In this document: positions 45,596 to 54,950 of the stretch, piece by piece | How the letters are laid out: the number at the start of each line of letters is the position of its first letter | Numbering within the stretch: the stretch's first letter is position 1 | Source of the DNA: CAYUZU01 sp964448675 | Lineage (GTDB): Bacteria > Planctomycetota > Phycisphaerae > UBA1845 > Fen-1342 | Direction of reading: 5' to 3' | DNA: 64,000 nt | NCBI GenBank assembly: GCA_964448675.1 | Contig: CAYUZU010000019.1 | Span: forward strand, 1 to 64,000 | Notes under the pieces: generated by a model | Databases searched by the model: none | Seen by the model: the letters and a program-made list of their open reading frames with translations, nothing else | Told to the model about the DNA's origin: nothing | Made by a program: the position numbers and the translations under genes

Positions 45596-46276
45596 ATGTC
45601 ACCTAGGAAGCAGCAATCGCGCCAGCCCCATCGCCTGCGGCTCAACAAGGCCGGAATGAAGGCCCTTGCCACCGCCGGCGCCATCGCCGCCGGTACCCAG
45701 GCCTACGCCGAGCCCCTCCGCTTCGAGAATCCCGGCAACCAGTGGGATTGGGAACTCGGTCCACTTTATGGCAGTGGGACGCCCGAGCAGTACCTTGACA
45801 TCTCCACGGATGCCGACAACCAGCCCGGAGGCCCGATCGGATTCACATCGTTCAAGCAGGCCGTCTATTACGGCTCGATCGAGAACCCTGCCGCCACCGC
45901 CCTTTACAGCTACGGCCAGATCCTCACCACGCCGGGCTACTTCGGCCAGTTCGCCGTCGCCGTTGACGCCGGTACCCCGATCGGCGACTCCGGCCAAAAC
46001 TTCTTCGGTCTCCCTTTCATCGCGTTCCAGTATTACGGCACGCCCTACACGTATATCCCCGAAGGCGTGCAGACCTATCTCGGTGCTCGCATCCAGGTCG
46101 ATAGCGAGTGGCACTACGGCTGGATTGGCGTTGTCCGCAACGGCTACGAGCTCGACACCTTCGCATGGGGCTACGAGTCCGAGCCTGGGACGCCTGTTCC
46201 GGCCGGCGTCCCCGAGCCTGGCTCAGCCCTGGCACTGCTCGCTCTCGGCTTCTGCGCCGCATCGCGCCGCCGGTAG
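45596..46276 (+). CDS. PEP-CTERM exported protein
   Basis: The 226-residue product has an N-terminal Arg/Lys-rich start, a signal-like segment (MKALATAGAIAAGTQAYA) and a compact beta-rich domain (WHYGWIGVVRNGYELDTFAWGYE). The C-terminal VPEPGSALALLALGFCAASRRR is a textbook PEP-CTERM signal. GGAGGAG precedes the ATG. It is probably exported and processed by exosortase. The domain with WHYGWI..V is common in planctomycete PEP-CTERM proteins but has no assigned function. Confidence 0.88.
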   Translation: MSPRKQQSRQPHRLRLNKAGMKALATAGAIAAGTQAYAEPLRFENPGNQWDWELGPLYGSGTPEQYLDISTDADNQPGGPIGFTSFKQAVYYGSIENPAATALYSYGQILTTPGYFGQFAVAVDAGTPIGDSGQNFFGLPFIAFQYYGTPYTYIPEGVQTYLGARIQVDSEWHYGWIGVVRNGYELDTFAWGYESEPGTPVPAGVPEPGSALALLALGFCAASRRR

Positions 46277-46371
46277 CCGGCGAGCACTGGGACATCGCTG
46301 ATTGCGTTCGCCAGCGGCGGGGCCGTCCCCCGCCGCTTGTTTGCGGCGCCCGGCGTGAAACGAGGTGTGGC

Positions 46372-48372
46372 ATGAGTACCGCGGGTGGTGCCCCGCAACG
46401 ATGGAGCCAGCGTGTCCTCCTCGTCGGATGGGACGGCGCTGACTGGGAGATGATCGAGCCGCTGATCGAGCAGGGCGGAATGCCCAATCTTCGGCAGTTC
46501 ATCGAACAGGGCATGATGGGCAACATCGCCAGCCTCCGCCCGATGATCTCGCCCATCCTCTGGACCTCCATTGCGACCGGCAAGACCGCCGACAAGCATG
46601 AGATCCTGGGCTTCGCCGAACCCGACCCCAAGGGCGAGGGTATCCGCCCGGTCACCAGCACCTCCCGCAAGTGCCGGGCCGTCTGGAACATCCTCTCTGA
46701 CGCCGGCTTCCGCTGTGGCGTCGTCAACTGGTTCGCGAGCCACCCGGCCGAGCCGATCAACGGCTTTGTCGTCACCGATCGCTGGCCGCACGCCGCGAAC
46801 AAGCCGCATGAGCCCTGGCCGACCGTGCCGCGCTCGGTTCAACCCGATGCGTTGCTCGAGCCGGCGTCCCGCATGCGGCTGCATCCGGCAATGACGCAGC
46901 CGGCGCACGTCGCCGAATTCCTTCCCAGCCTAGGCTCGTGGGATGCAGCGCAAGACCGCAGGACCGGCGAGCTGCGAGCCACGCTCGCGCGCTGTGCTTC
47001 CGTCCATACCGTCGCCACTTGGCTCATGCAGGAACAACCCTGGGACTTCTGCGCCATCTACTACGACGCCATCGACCGGTTCGCGCACACGTTCATGGAA
47101 TTCCACCCCCCGAAAATGCCTCACACCGACGACGAGGAATTCCAGCGCTACCAGCACGTCATGGCGGCGGCCTACAGGTACCATGACCTCATGCTCGGCC
47201 GACTGATGGAGCTCGCCGGAGACGACACCACCATTATCTTGCTGAGCGACCACGGCTTTCAGTCCGGCGCCCTGCGACCGAGCGTGTCCGCTGCCGTCGA
47301 CGAGCAGCCGGTCGCCTGGCACCGCCCCTACGGGATCCTCGCGGCCTACGGTCCGGCGATCAAGAAGGATCAGCGTATCTATGGCGCCTCACTGCTGGAT
47401 GTCGCCCCGACCATCCTGATGCTGCTCGGCCAGCCGATTGCGCGCGACATGGATGGCAACCCGTTGCGCCAGGTCATCGACGCTGACGTCGACGATATCG
47501 CCATTGACCATGTCGACACCTATGAGACCGGACCGCGTTCCGAACAGGAAGAGGCGGATGAAGACCCGTGGAGCAACGAGCAGGTGCTGCGGCAGCTCGA
47601 AGCGCTCGGCTACCTCGAGCGCGGTGCCAGCCAGGATCGCGACAAGATCATCCTCGATCGCGAGCGCAATCTCGCCCAGGTCCATGCTGCCGCCGGTCGG
47701 CCCAAGGAGGCCATTGCGCTCTTCCGCCACGTGCTCGAGAAGCAGCCCGACGACCTGGGCACCAAGATGGCCTGCGCCATGTGCCATCTGCAACTGCGGC
47801 AGATCGATGAATGCGAACAGCTCGCGCGCGAAGTGCTCTCCAAGCCCGAGGACACCCCCCACGCCGAACTGATCTTGGGCGTGATCGAGTTCCACCGCAG
47901 CAACTACACGAAATCGCTGCAGCACCTCAACAATGCCACCAAAGCCAACCCCAACCTGCCCGGCGTCCATCGCCAGCTCGGACATGTCTTCCTGCGCCGT
48001 CGCCGCTGGCAGCGCGCCGCCGCCGCCTTTCAGAAAGCGCTGGAACTCGACCCGCACGATGCCGAAGCCTGGGACGGTCTCGGCGTTGCCTATCGCCAAC
48101 TCGGCCGCCCCGCCGAAGCCGTCGAACAGCATATGCGCTCGATCTCGCTGCTTCATTACCGCCCGCGAACGCACGTGCACCTCGGCATGGCGCTCGCCGA
48201 GTCCGGCCAGATCGACTGGGCGATCCGCGCGTTCAAGGTCGCGCTCGAGATGAACCCGCGCATCGCGTTCGCCCATCACTGCCTGGCACAACTCTACGAG
48301 CGGGGCAAAAAGGACGACGCCACCGCCGCCGAGCATCGCCGTCGCGCGGCCTCGATCCAGGCGCAGTCCTGA
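46372..48372 (+). CDS. Type I phosphodiesterase/alkaline phosphatase-family protein with TPR domain
   Basis: The first ~400 residues follow the alkaline phosphatase superfamily plan: VLLVGWDGADWEMIEPLIEQGGMPNLRQFI near the start (metal Asp), SPILWTSIATGK (nucleophile-type Thr/Ser region), IYYDAIDRFAHTF (metal Asp/His) and LLSDHGFQSG (Asp-His). The C-terminal ~230 residues contain several tetratricopeptide repeats (AIALFRHVLEKQPDDLG, AAAFQKALELDPHDAEAWDGLGVAYRQLG, AIRAFKVALEMNPRIAFAHHCLAQLYE). There is no signal peptide, so it is likely cytoplasmic. The ATG at 46372 has GAGGT upstream. Substrate is not evident. Confidence 0.85.
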   Translation: MSTAGGAPQRWSQRVLLVGWDGADWEMIEPLIEQGGMPNLRQFIEQGMMGNIASLRPMISPILWTSIATGKTADKHEILGFAEPDPKGEGIRPVTSTSRKCRAVWNILSDAGFRCGVVNWFASHPAEPINGFVVTDRWPHAANKPHEPWPTVPRSVQPDALLEPASRMRLHPAMTQPAHVAEFLPSLGSWDAAQDRRTGELRATLARCASVHTVATWLMQEQPWDFCAIYYDAIDRFAHTFMEFHPPKMPHTDDEEFQRYQHVMAAAYRYHDLMLGRLMELAGDDTTIILLSDHGFQSGALRPSVSAAVDEQPVAWHRPYGILAAYGPAIKKDQRIYGASLLDVAPTILMLLGQPIARDMDGNPLRQVIDADVDDIAIDHVDTYETGPRSEQEEADEDPWSNEQVLRQLEALGYLERGASQDRDKIILDRERNLAQVHAAAGRPKEAIALFRHVLEKQPDDLGTKMACAMCHLQLRQIDECEQLAREVLSKPEDTPHAELILGVIEFHRSNYTKSLQHLNNATKANPNLPGVHRQLGHVFLRRRRWQRAAAAFQKALELDPHDAEAWDGLGVAYRQLGRPAEAVEQHMRSISLLHYRPRTHVHLGMALAESGQIDWAIRAFKVALEMNPRIAFAHHCLAQLYERGKKDDATAAEHRRRAASIQAQS

Positions 48373-48394
48373 ACGTCCGCTACCGCGCGCGTGA

Positions 48395-48589
48395 TCAGTC
48401 GGGCGGCGCGCATACCTGACAGCCCTGAGCCCCAGGCCGCTTCGCGCTGCCGATACGGGCCGGCTGATCCTTCGGCAGCAGCACGGCCCCCGCTTCGTCC
48501 CGCGGGTAGGTACACTGGTCCAGGGGCTGCTCACAGACCGCACAGGTCACGGGGCGTTCGAGCGCCGTTCCAGCAAACAAGCCAGGCAT
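48395..48589 (-). CDS. Small Cys-motif protein (planctomycete zinc-ribbon-like)
   Basis: From MPGLFAGT the 64-residue product reads ERPVTCAVCEQPLDQC, a CxxC-x6-C zinc-ribbon-like pattern, then KDQPARI. It resembles the N-terminal part of a small planctomycete family that normally continues into an SUI1/YciH-like domain. That continuation is missing: the sequence degenerates after PARIGSAKR. It may be a truncated copy. An upstream ATG at 48598 is equally possible. Confidence 0.45.
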   Translation of the reverse strand: MPGLFAGTALERPVTCAVCEQPLDQCTYPRDEAGAVLLPKDQPARIGSAKRPGAQGCQVCAPPD

Positions 48590-48742
48590 GGTGGGCATTC
48601 TACCCGCGTCGGCCGATCTTAAGAATCCGGCGGGGGGCGGGTCGCCGTCGCGGTACGTCATGGGCCTGTGTGGCTTCGTTGGTGAAACGGTCCGGCGCAT
48701 GGCCGGCTACGCAACGCGAAGTGGCGATGCGGAGCTGGAGGC

Positions 48743-48970
48743 TCACCCTGCCCGATACCGCGGTTCGCCGGTGGGGATGCTGCTGGCGGCCAATTCGTCG
48801 TCGACCGCCTGCCGGGCCAGTTCGAACAGCCCCCGAATCCGGCGGCTGAGGCCTTCGGGATCGCTGATGAGCTGGCTCTCGACCTCGAGTTCGACATTGA
48901 CCGAGGCACCACGACTGCCGTAGTTGGGCTCGCCGACCTTGCGGCTGAACCCGGCGTTGAGTTTGAGCAT
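48743..48970 (-). CDS. Small conserved-looking protein (75 residues)
   Basis: The ATG at 48970 has GGAGA six bases upstream, a leader similar to that of the DUF3150-like gene. The product (MLKLNAGFSRKVGEPNYGSRG..SVNVELEVESQLI ... RIRGLFELARQAVDDEL) looks like a compact beta-strand plus helix fold. No signal is present. The family is not named to my knowledge; I associate similar short proteins with the DUF3150/AAA type of accessory module, but that is recollection only. Confidence 0.55.
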   Translation of the reverse strand: MLKLNAGFSRKVGEPNYGSRGASVNVELEVESQLISDPEGLSRRIRGLFELARQAVDDELAASSIPTGEPRYRAG

Positions 48971-49302
48971 GGGGAGTCTCCATGTGTGCAAGGGGGTGGT
49001 TGATCGAATCTGCGCGGGGAAGGGTGTCAGGCTCAGCGCAAGCGACTACGGGTGATCCCTACATCATGGTCCCGCGATGCCTGCCCTGAGATGCGATTAT
49101 TGGGGGTTTGATGCGGTACGTTATTCGCCTGGTTTCGCGTCGCGCCGCGCGTCTACCGGGTCCTTGGCTCCATCTCGCGGTCGGTTATACTGGTGTTAAT
49201 CGTCGGCTGCCTGCGGGCGGCCTGTTCAGGGGGATCGTTGCAGCGAGGGTTTTCGGCTCGCACGCGCCTCATCGCGACGCCGCCACGCACGGAGGGTTTG
49301 TC
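48971..49302. other. Upstream region of the giant beta-helix gene
   Basis: These 332 bases hold the likely promoter at 49162-49189. An open frame extends upstream from 49303 but contains that promoter and no RBS, so I do not treat it as coding. Confidence 0.5.
49162..49189 (+). promoter_or_regulatory. Sigma-70-type promoter of the 49303 gene
   Basis: TTGGCT and TATACT are spaced by 16 bases, about 115 bases before the chosen ATG. The position supports a start at 49303. Confidence 0.5.
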
Positions 49303-52300
49303 ATGTTCTCATGTCATCGCTGGTCCACTGGCGGGATTCTGGTTGTTCTGAGCGCCCTGCTGCTGGCCACGCCCGCACCGGCCGCCATCATTCACGTCGA
49401 TGACAACGCGCCGAACGATCCGGGCCCGGGCGACCCGCTGGTCAGTGATCCCGCTGAGGATGGCTCGCCGGCGCATCCGTTTGATGCGATTCAGGAGGGT
49501 ATCGACGCGGCGTCCAGCGGTGACGAGGTGGTGATCGCGGACGGGACGTACACGGGCGACGGCAATCGCGATCTGGATTTCTTGGGCAAAGCGATCACGG
49601 TGCGGAGTGCGAGCGGGGATCCGACGACGTGCGTGATTGACTGTGGGGGAACGGCGGCCGATCCGCACCGGGGTTTCTACTTTCATAGTGGCGAGGGCCC
49701 GGACTCGGTCATCGAGGGGGTGACTGTAACGGGTGGCGTGGCCAGGGGAATCTACGGCGGTGGCGGCGGGATCTACTGCGACGGGAGCAGCCCGACGATC
49801 AACGGCTGCCTGATCAAGCTGAACTTCGCAAATCTCGCCCCGGGCGGCGGACTGTGTTGCCGGGACGGCGCGAACCCGACACTTGTTCAGTGCACGCTCA
49901 GCGACAACGTCTCAACCGGCTACGGCGGCGGTGTGTACTGCGACGCCAGCGATCCAACACTGACCGACTGCACGGTCAGCGGTAACACGGCCTGGGACGG
50001 CGGTGGGTTGTACTGCGAACACACCTGCGCCCAGTTGCTCGCGTGCAGGATATCAGGCAACACGGCCGAAGAAGGTGGTGGCGTCTGGAGCGGCTATTCC
50101 AGTGCACTCTCGTTTATCGACTGCGACATCGACAGCAATGTCGCGTTGGACGTCGGTGGGGGGTTCGCCAGTTGTACTCGCGGCACGTCTACGCTGAGCC
50201 GGTGTCGGATTATCGGAAACAGCGCTGCCTTTGGTGCTGGTGGCCTCTACTGCGAACTCAGCGAACCCGTACTGGATGGCTGCGACATCCGCAGCAACAC
50301 GGTCAGCGGCCACCTCGGCCGCGGCGGCGGCGTCTGGTGCGGCCACCTCGGCCTTCCGAGCCTGTTCAACTGCACGATCAGTGGGAACACGGCCTACAGC
50401 GGTGGCGGCCTGCACAGCGGCGAACAAAGCGAACCGGTGCTGATCAACTGCACGATCGCTGCGAATTCGGCGGTCGTTGGGCCAGCATTGGCCTGCGATC
50501 CGGACAACGACTCGGCTCCAAACACGGTCACGTTGGCCAACTGTGTCCTGTGGAACGGCACCGCTCAAGTCTGGTACAACGACGCGTCGGTACTTGACGT
50601 GACCTACTGTGATGTCGAGGGGGGCTGGCCCGGCGAAGGTAACGTCGATCTCGACCCGCAGTTTGCCTTCGACGCGGACCACCGTCTCACGTCCGGCTCA
50701 CCGTGTATCGACGCGGGGACGAATACGCCACCCGTCGGGCTTCCGGCCAACGATCTCGACGGTACCGGGCGGCCGTTGGACGGTGACGGCAACGGCAGTG
50801 CCACGGCAGACATGGGGGCTTTCGAATTTGATCCTGATGCGCCCGCGATCGCCTTGAGTGCCGACCACGTGGTGTTCTCTTTCGCGACGGGGGAAGGCAC
50901 GCCACTCGATCAAACGCTGTCGGTACGCAACTGTGGCGGTGGCATGCTGAACTGGTCGATCAGTGGCCAACCGACGTGGCTGATCGTTACGCCGGTTAGC
51001 GGTACGTCCAGTGACGAAGTGGACGACGTGATGTTGAGCGTAGACGCCGCCGGCTTGCCTGCCGGTACGCACACGGGATCGCTGGTGGTTGCCGATCCCC
51101 TGGCCGGCAACGGTCCACGAACGGTGGCCGTCACGCTTCATGTGACGCGCACGCTCGAAGTGCCGGCGCAGTACACAACGATCCAAGCCGCCATCGATGC
51201 GGCTGTTGCCGACGGGGACGTGGTCGAGGTGGCGGATGGGACGTACACGGGGACCGGTAACAAGGACCTCGACTTTCACGGCAAGGCCATTACGGTGCGC
51301 AGTGCGTCGGGCGACCCCAACCTCTGCGTCATCGACTGTGAGGGCGACGGCCGCGGTTTTCACTTCCACAGCGGCGAGGGCTCCGATTCGGTGGTCGAGG
51401 GCTTGACGATCACCAATGGTAGCGCCGACAGCGGCGGCGGCGTGTACTGCGTTTCCAGTAGCCCAATGCTGGCCAACTGTACGTTGAGCGGGAACTGCGC
51501 CAGCCAGAGCGGTGGAGGAGTCAGCTGCGGTGAAGGAAGCCATCCACTACTCGTCGGTTGTCGGCTCGAGGGCAACGCAACGGGTGACTACACCGGCGGC
51601 TACGGCGGCGGTCTGTCGTGTGGTGGGCAGAGTTGCCCGACGCTCATCGGGTGCGAGATCACGGGTAACGAGGCCTTTCATAACGGCGGAGGCATCTACT
51701 GTACCGGGTCCTGCGCTCCAGCGCTAACCGACTGTGTCATTGCGTCCAATTTCGCCCGCAGCCAGGGCGGTGGTCTTGGCTCTGTCAGCAGCAGTCCGAT
51801 CGTGACCGGATGCCAGTTCAACGCGAACAGGACCAATGGTCGGGGCGGCGGTGTATACTGCGGTGACTTCGGTGAGCCGGTCCTGGACGAATGTGTCATC
51901 AGCCATAACACCGCCATGGACGACGGAGGGGGTATTTGGGTTTCCGAGTGTCTCCCAACGCTCACCAACTGTTTGATCACCGGGAATCGCACGTTCTACT
52001 GGGGCGGGGGCGTGCGGTGCGGTGACGATGCGCAGCTGTCGCTCGTCAACTGCGCGATCACGCGCAACTGTGCCGACCTCGGTGGCGGCGTCTACTGCAC
52101 CGGCGCGAGCGCGGCGCTGACCAACTGCACGGTAGCGGCCAACATCGCCGGCGATGGTTCTGCGCTGGCGTGCGATTCCTACATGCAGGACGACCCAAGC
52201 AGCGTCACAGTTTCGAACTCCATTCTCTGGAGCAGTGCGCCGCCGATCTGGAACAATGACGATTCGACGCTAATGGTCATTTACTGCAATATCGCCAGCG

Positions 52301-54456
52301 GCTGGGAGGGCGAAGGGAACATCGACGTCGATCCGCGTTTTGCCTTCGCGAACGACTTCCACCTCTTGCCGGACTCGCCCTGCATCGATACGGGTGGCAG
52401 CGAACCGCCCGGTAGCCTGCCGAGCCATGACTTGGATGGCAATCCGCGCCTACTTGATGGTAACGGCGACGCGAGCCCGACGGTCGACATGGGGGCCTAT
52501 GAGTTCAACCCGGCCACACCGTCCCTCGCCTGTAGCCAGCGTGAACTGAGGTTCTTCGGTATGGAGGACGGCGATAATCCGACTGACCAGATCTTGTCGC
52601 TGCGGAATTCAAGTGGTGGCAGCATGGACTGGAACATCACCGGCCTGCCGGCATGGCTTTCGGTTACGCCAGCCAGCGGCGACTCGAGCGGCGAGGTGGA
52701 TACCACCACACTCAGCGTTGACAACAGCGGTCTCACACATGGTGTCTACACTGCTTGCCTGGAGGTCAGCGCCCCGGCAGCCATCAACACACCGCGCGAG
52801 GTGCAGGTGACGCTGCACGTCAATCGGACGTTCCACGTGCCGGGCGCGTATCCGACGATCCAGACCGCCATCGATGCCGCCATCGTCGCCGGGGACGTCG
52901 TGGAACTGGCGGACGGAACGTACACTGGGCCGGGCAACCGCGATCTCGACTTTGGTGGCAAGGAGATCACGCTACGGGGCGCCTCAGGCGATCCGAACCT
53001 GTGCGTCATCGATTGCGAAGGTGATGCGCGCGGCTTCGAGTTCCACTCCGGAGAAGGTTCGAGTGCGGTGGTGCGGGATGTCACGATCGCGCACAGTTGG
53101 CGCGCGATCGACTTTTGGAACAGCGATCCGACGCTCGTGAATTGTGTCCTGCGCGACGGGGGCAGCGGCGCCTACTGCGTGAGTTGTAGCCCGACCTTCA
53201 CAGCTTGCACAATTCGCGATAACTCCAGTAGTGGGGTGTACTGCGACTACTACAGCCACCCTGTCTTCACCAACTGCAACATCACCGGGAATAGGGCGCG
53301 GGACGGGGGCGGTGTGTTGTCCGAGTATTTCAGCGACCCGACGTTTGTCAGCTGCACGATCAGCGGTAACTCCGCTCGATACGGTGGTGGTCTCAAGTGC
53401 ACCAACAGCGCAGCATGGCTGGTGAACTGCGACATCAGCGATAACAGCGCAGATGAATACGGCGGTGGATTGATTTCCTGGCACGACGCTGGCGGCATGC
53501 TGATCGTCAATTGCACAATCGCGAGGAACTGCGCCGGCTCGACGGGCGGTGGCGTGTCCTTGCTGCACGCCGGGCCGCAGTTCAACCAGTGCAACATCAG
53601 CGGCAACACCGCTTCCCACGGTGGAGCGCTGTTTGCAAAACGCGGGAGCAATCCCACCCTGAGAAGCTGCACGTTCGCTACGAACGTTGCCGAATTCGGT
53701 TCCTTGCTAGCCTGCGATTCCTATGAGCAGTTGTCTCCGAGCCATCTCGCGCTGACGAACTGCATCCTGTGGAGCAGCGGTGGTGCCATCTGGAACCACG
53801 ACGGCTCGATCATCGACGTAGCGTACAGTAATATCGCCGGCGGCTGGCCGGGCGAGGGCAACATCGACGCCGATCCGCTTTTCGTCCGGCCGCCGGACGA
53901 TGGCGGCGACGGCTGGGGCGATGATGCGGAAACGCCGGATGTCGACGAGGGGGCGAACGACGATTTCGGCGACCTGCGGCTGTCGAGTCTCTCGCCGTGC
54001 ATCGACGCGGGCGACAATGCGGCCGTGCCGGCCGACGTGCTGGACCTGGACGGGGATGGCGATCTGGCCGAGCCGCTGCCGTTCGACCTGGCGGGGGTTC
54101 CCCGGTTCACTGATGATCCCGACAGCGACGACAGCGGGCTGCCGCATCCGGATTATCCCGATCTGCCGATGGTCGATATGGGGGCGTACGAGTTCGCCCC
54201 GCCGGCACCGTGCAAGGGCGACAGCAACTGCAGCGGCTACGTCGACTGGAGGGACATCGACTTCTTTGTCGCGGCGCAGTACGACAACGTCTCGGCCTGG
54301 TACGCCCTGCACATGAGCGTCTATGGCACGCCGCCAACTTGCCCATTCGAAAACAACGACATCGGCGGCCCTACTGCGATTGACGTGCCGGACGGACACG
54401 TCGACTGGCGCGACATCGACGGCTTCGTGGCCCAACAGAACATGACCTGTCCGTAG
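49303..54456 (+). CDS. Giant secreted beta-helix protein with BACON-like domains and dockerin-like end
   Basis: The ATG at 49303 follows GGAGGG and opens directly into a signal peptide (GGILVVLSALLLATPAPAA). The 1717-residue protein has three similar blocks. Each starts with a FxAIQEGIDAA or YxTIQxAIDAA onset and DGTYTGxGNxDLDFxGKxITVRxASGDP, then runs through many GGGxYC turns of a right-handed beta-helix and ends in xxDMGAYEF. Blocks one and two are each followed by a BACON-like domain (LSVRNCGGGMLNWSISGQPTWLIVTP; LSLRNSSGGSMDWNITGLPAWLSVTP). The C-terminus is a dockerin-like module (CKGDSNCSGYVDWRDIDFFVAAQYDN) nearly identical to that at 26382-26915. It is probably a surface-attached carbohydrate-binding protein or scaffold. 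Confidence 0.87.
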   Translation: MFSCHRWSTGGILVVLSALLLATPAPAAIIHVDDNAPNDPGPGDPLVSDPAEDGSPAHPFDAIQEGIDAASSGDEVVIADGTYTGDGNRDLDFLGKAITVRSASGDPTTCVIDCGGTAADPHRGFYFHSGEGPDSVIEGVTVTGGVARGIYGGGGGIYCDGSSPTINGCLIKLNFANLAPGGGLCCRDGANPTLVQCTLSDNVSTGYGGGVYCDASDPTLTDCTVSGNTAWDGGGLYCEHTCAQLLACRISGNTAEEGGGVWSGYSSALSFIDCDIDSNVALDVGGGFASCTRGTSTLSRCRIIGNSAAFGAGGLYCELSEPVLDGCDIRSNTVSGHLGRGGGVWCGHLGLPSLFNCTISGNTAYSGGGLHSGEQSEPVLINCTIAANSAVVGPALACDPDNDSAPNTVTLANCVLWNGTAQVWYNDASVLDVTYCDVEGGWPGEGNVDLDPQFAFDADHRLTSGSPCIDAGTNTPPVGLPANDLDGTGRPLDGDGNGSATADMGAFEFDPDAPAIALSADHVVFSFATGEGTPLDQTLSVRNCGGGMLNWSISGQPTWLIVTPVSGTSSDEVDDVMLSVDAAGLPAGTHTGSLVVADPLAGNGPRTVAVTLHVTRTLEVPAQYTTIQAAIDAAVADGDVVEVADGTYTGTGNKDLDFHGKAITVRSASGDPNLCVIDCEGDGRGFHFHSGEGSDSVVEGLTITNGSADSGGGVYCVSSSPMLANCTLSGNCASQSGGGVSCGEGSHPLLVGCRLEGNATGDYTGGYGGGLSCGGQSCPTLIGCEITGNEAFHNGGGIYCTGSCAPALTDCVIASNFARSQGGGLGSVSSSPIVTGCQFNANRTNGRGGGVYCGDFGEPVLDECVISHNTAMDDGGGIWVSECLPTLTNCLITGNRTFYWGGGVRCGDDAQLSLVNCAITRNCADLGGGVYCTGASAALTNCTVAANIAGDGSALACDSYMQDDPSSVTVSNSILWSSAPPIWNNDDSTLMVIYCNIASGWEGEGNIDVDPRFAFANDFHLLPDSPCIDTGGSEPPGSLPSHDLDGNPRLLDGNGDASPTVDMGAYEFNPATPSLACSQRELRFFGMEDGDNPTDQILSLRNSSGGSMDWNITGLPAWLSVTPASGDSSGEVDTTTLSVDNSGLTHGVYTACLEVSAPAAINTPREVQVTLHVNRTFHVPGAYPTIQTAIDAAIVAGDVVELADGTYTGPGNRDLDFGGKEITLRGASGDPNLCVIDCEGDARGFEFHSGEGSSAVVRDVTIAHSWRAIDFWNSDPTLVNCVLRDGGSGAYCVSCSPTFTACTIRDNSSSGVYCDYYSHPVFTNCNITGNRARDGGGVLSEYFSDPTFVSCTISGNSARYGGGLKCTNSAAWLVNCDISDNSADEYGGGLISWHDAGGMLIVNCTIARNCAGSTGGGVSLLHAGPQFNQCNISGNTASHGGALFAKRGSNPTLRSCTFATNVAEFGSLLACDSYEQLSPSHLALTNCILWSSGGAIWNHDGSIIDVAYSNIAGGWPGEGNIDADPLFVRPPDDGGDGWGDDAETPDVDEGANDDFGDLRLSSLSPCIDAGDNAAVPADVLDLDGDGDLAEPLPFDLAGVPRFTDDPDSDDSGLPHPDYPDLPMVDMGAYEFAPPAPCKGDSNCSGYVDWRDIDFFVAAQYDNVSAWYALHMSVYGTPPTCPFENNDIGGPTAIDVPDGHVDWRDIDGFVAQQNMTCP

Positions 54457-54594
54457 CAATGACTGCCCGCAGCAAGCGGTGACGCGTCGCTGTGCCATCG
54501 TCCGATAACCGTACGAGAAAGAGGCAAAGCTGTAGCTTCGTTCCAGCGGAGGGATTGCAGCACGATCGCAATCCCGGAGCTTTGTTCGTTTACC

Positions 54595-54900
54595 TTGACA
54601 CGGGCGGTCGCCCTGCTCGCCCCTTGCGCCGCTTGGGCGGATTGCACCCCCGATTGGCTTCACACCGAGGGACTCAACTTCCCCGCCGTGAACGGTACCG
54701 TGTACGACATGGTCGAATATGACGATGGCAATGGGCCGGCCGTCTATTTCGCCGGCTGGTGCACGCTTGCCGGTCGCGACATGCCGACGAACGTTGCGAA
54801 GTGGGACGGCACCCATTGGTCCGCCGTGGGGAAGATCGAAGACAACTGGATCGCGGTCGTTTACGCCCTGACCGTCTACGACGGGCGCCTGGCGGCGGCC
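54595..54900 (+). pseudogene. Truncated beta-propeller-type exported protein
   Basis: A TTG start gives a signal-like AVALLAPCAAWADC. Two propeller-like motifs follow (NGTVYDMVEYDDGNGPAVYFAGWCTLAG, NVAKWDGTHWSAVGKIEDN..AVVYALTVYDGRL), as in the repeated planctomycete proteins of this type. These normally carry many repeats. Here similarity ends near 54900, and an ABC transporter ATPase gene begins at 54951 in another frame. The gene has been cut, probably by a rearrangement that brought the ABC genes here. Confidence 0.55.
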
Positions 54901-54950
54901 GCTGCGAGACTGGCTGCCCCGCCGTCGCACATCTACAATCGCACGCGAGC

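Noticed and set aside
46108..46371. N-terminal extension of the phosphodiesterase-TPR gene
   Set aside because: It overlaps the PEP-CTERM gene in another frame and the conserved domain starts right after the ATG at 46372.
49108..49302. N-terminal extension of the 49303 gene
   Set aside because: It contains a promoter-like TTGGCT/TATACT pair, lacks an RBS, and would place the signal peptide 65 residues inside the protein.
54759..54950. N-terminal extension of the ABC ATPase
   Set aside because: This part overlaps the truncated propeller gene in another frame and has no ATPase similarity.
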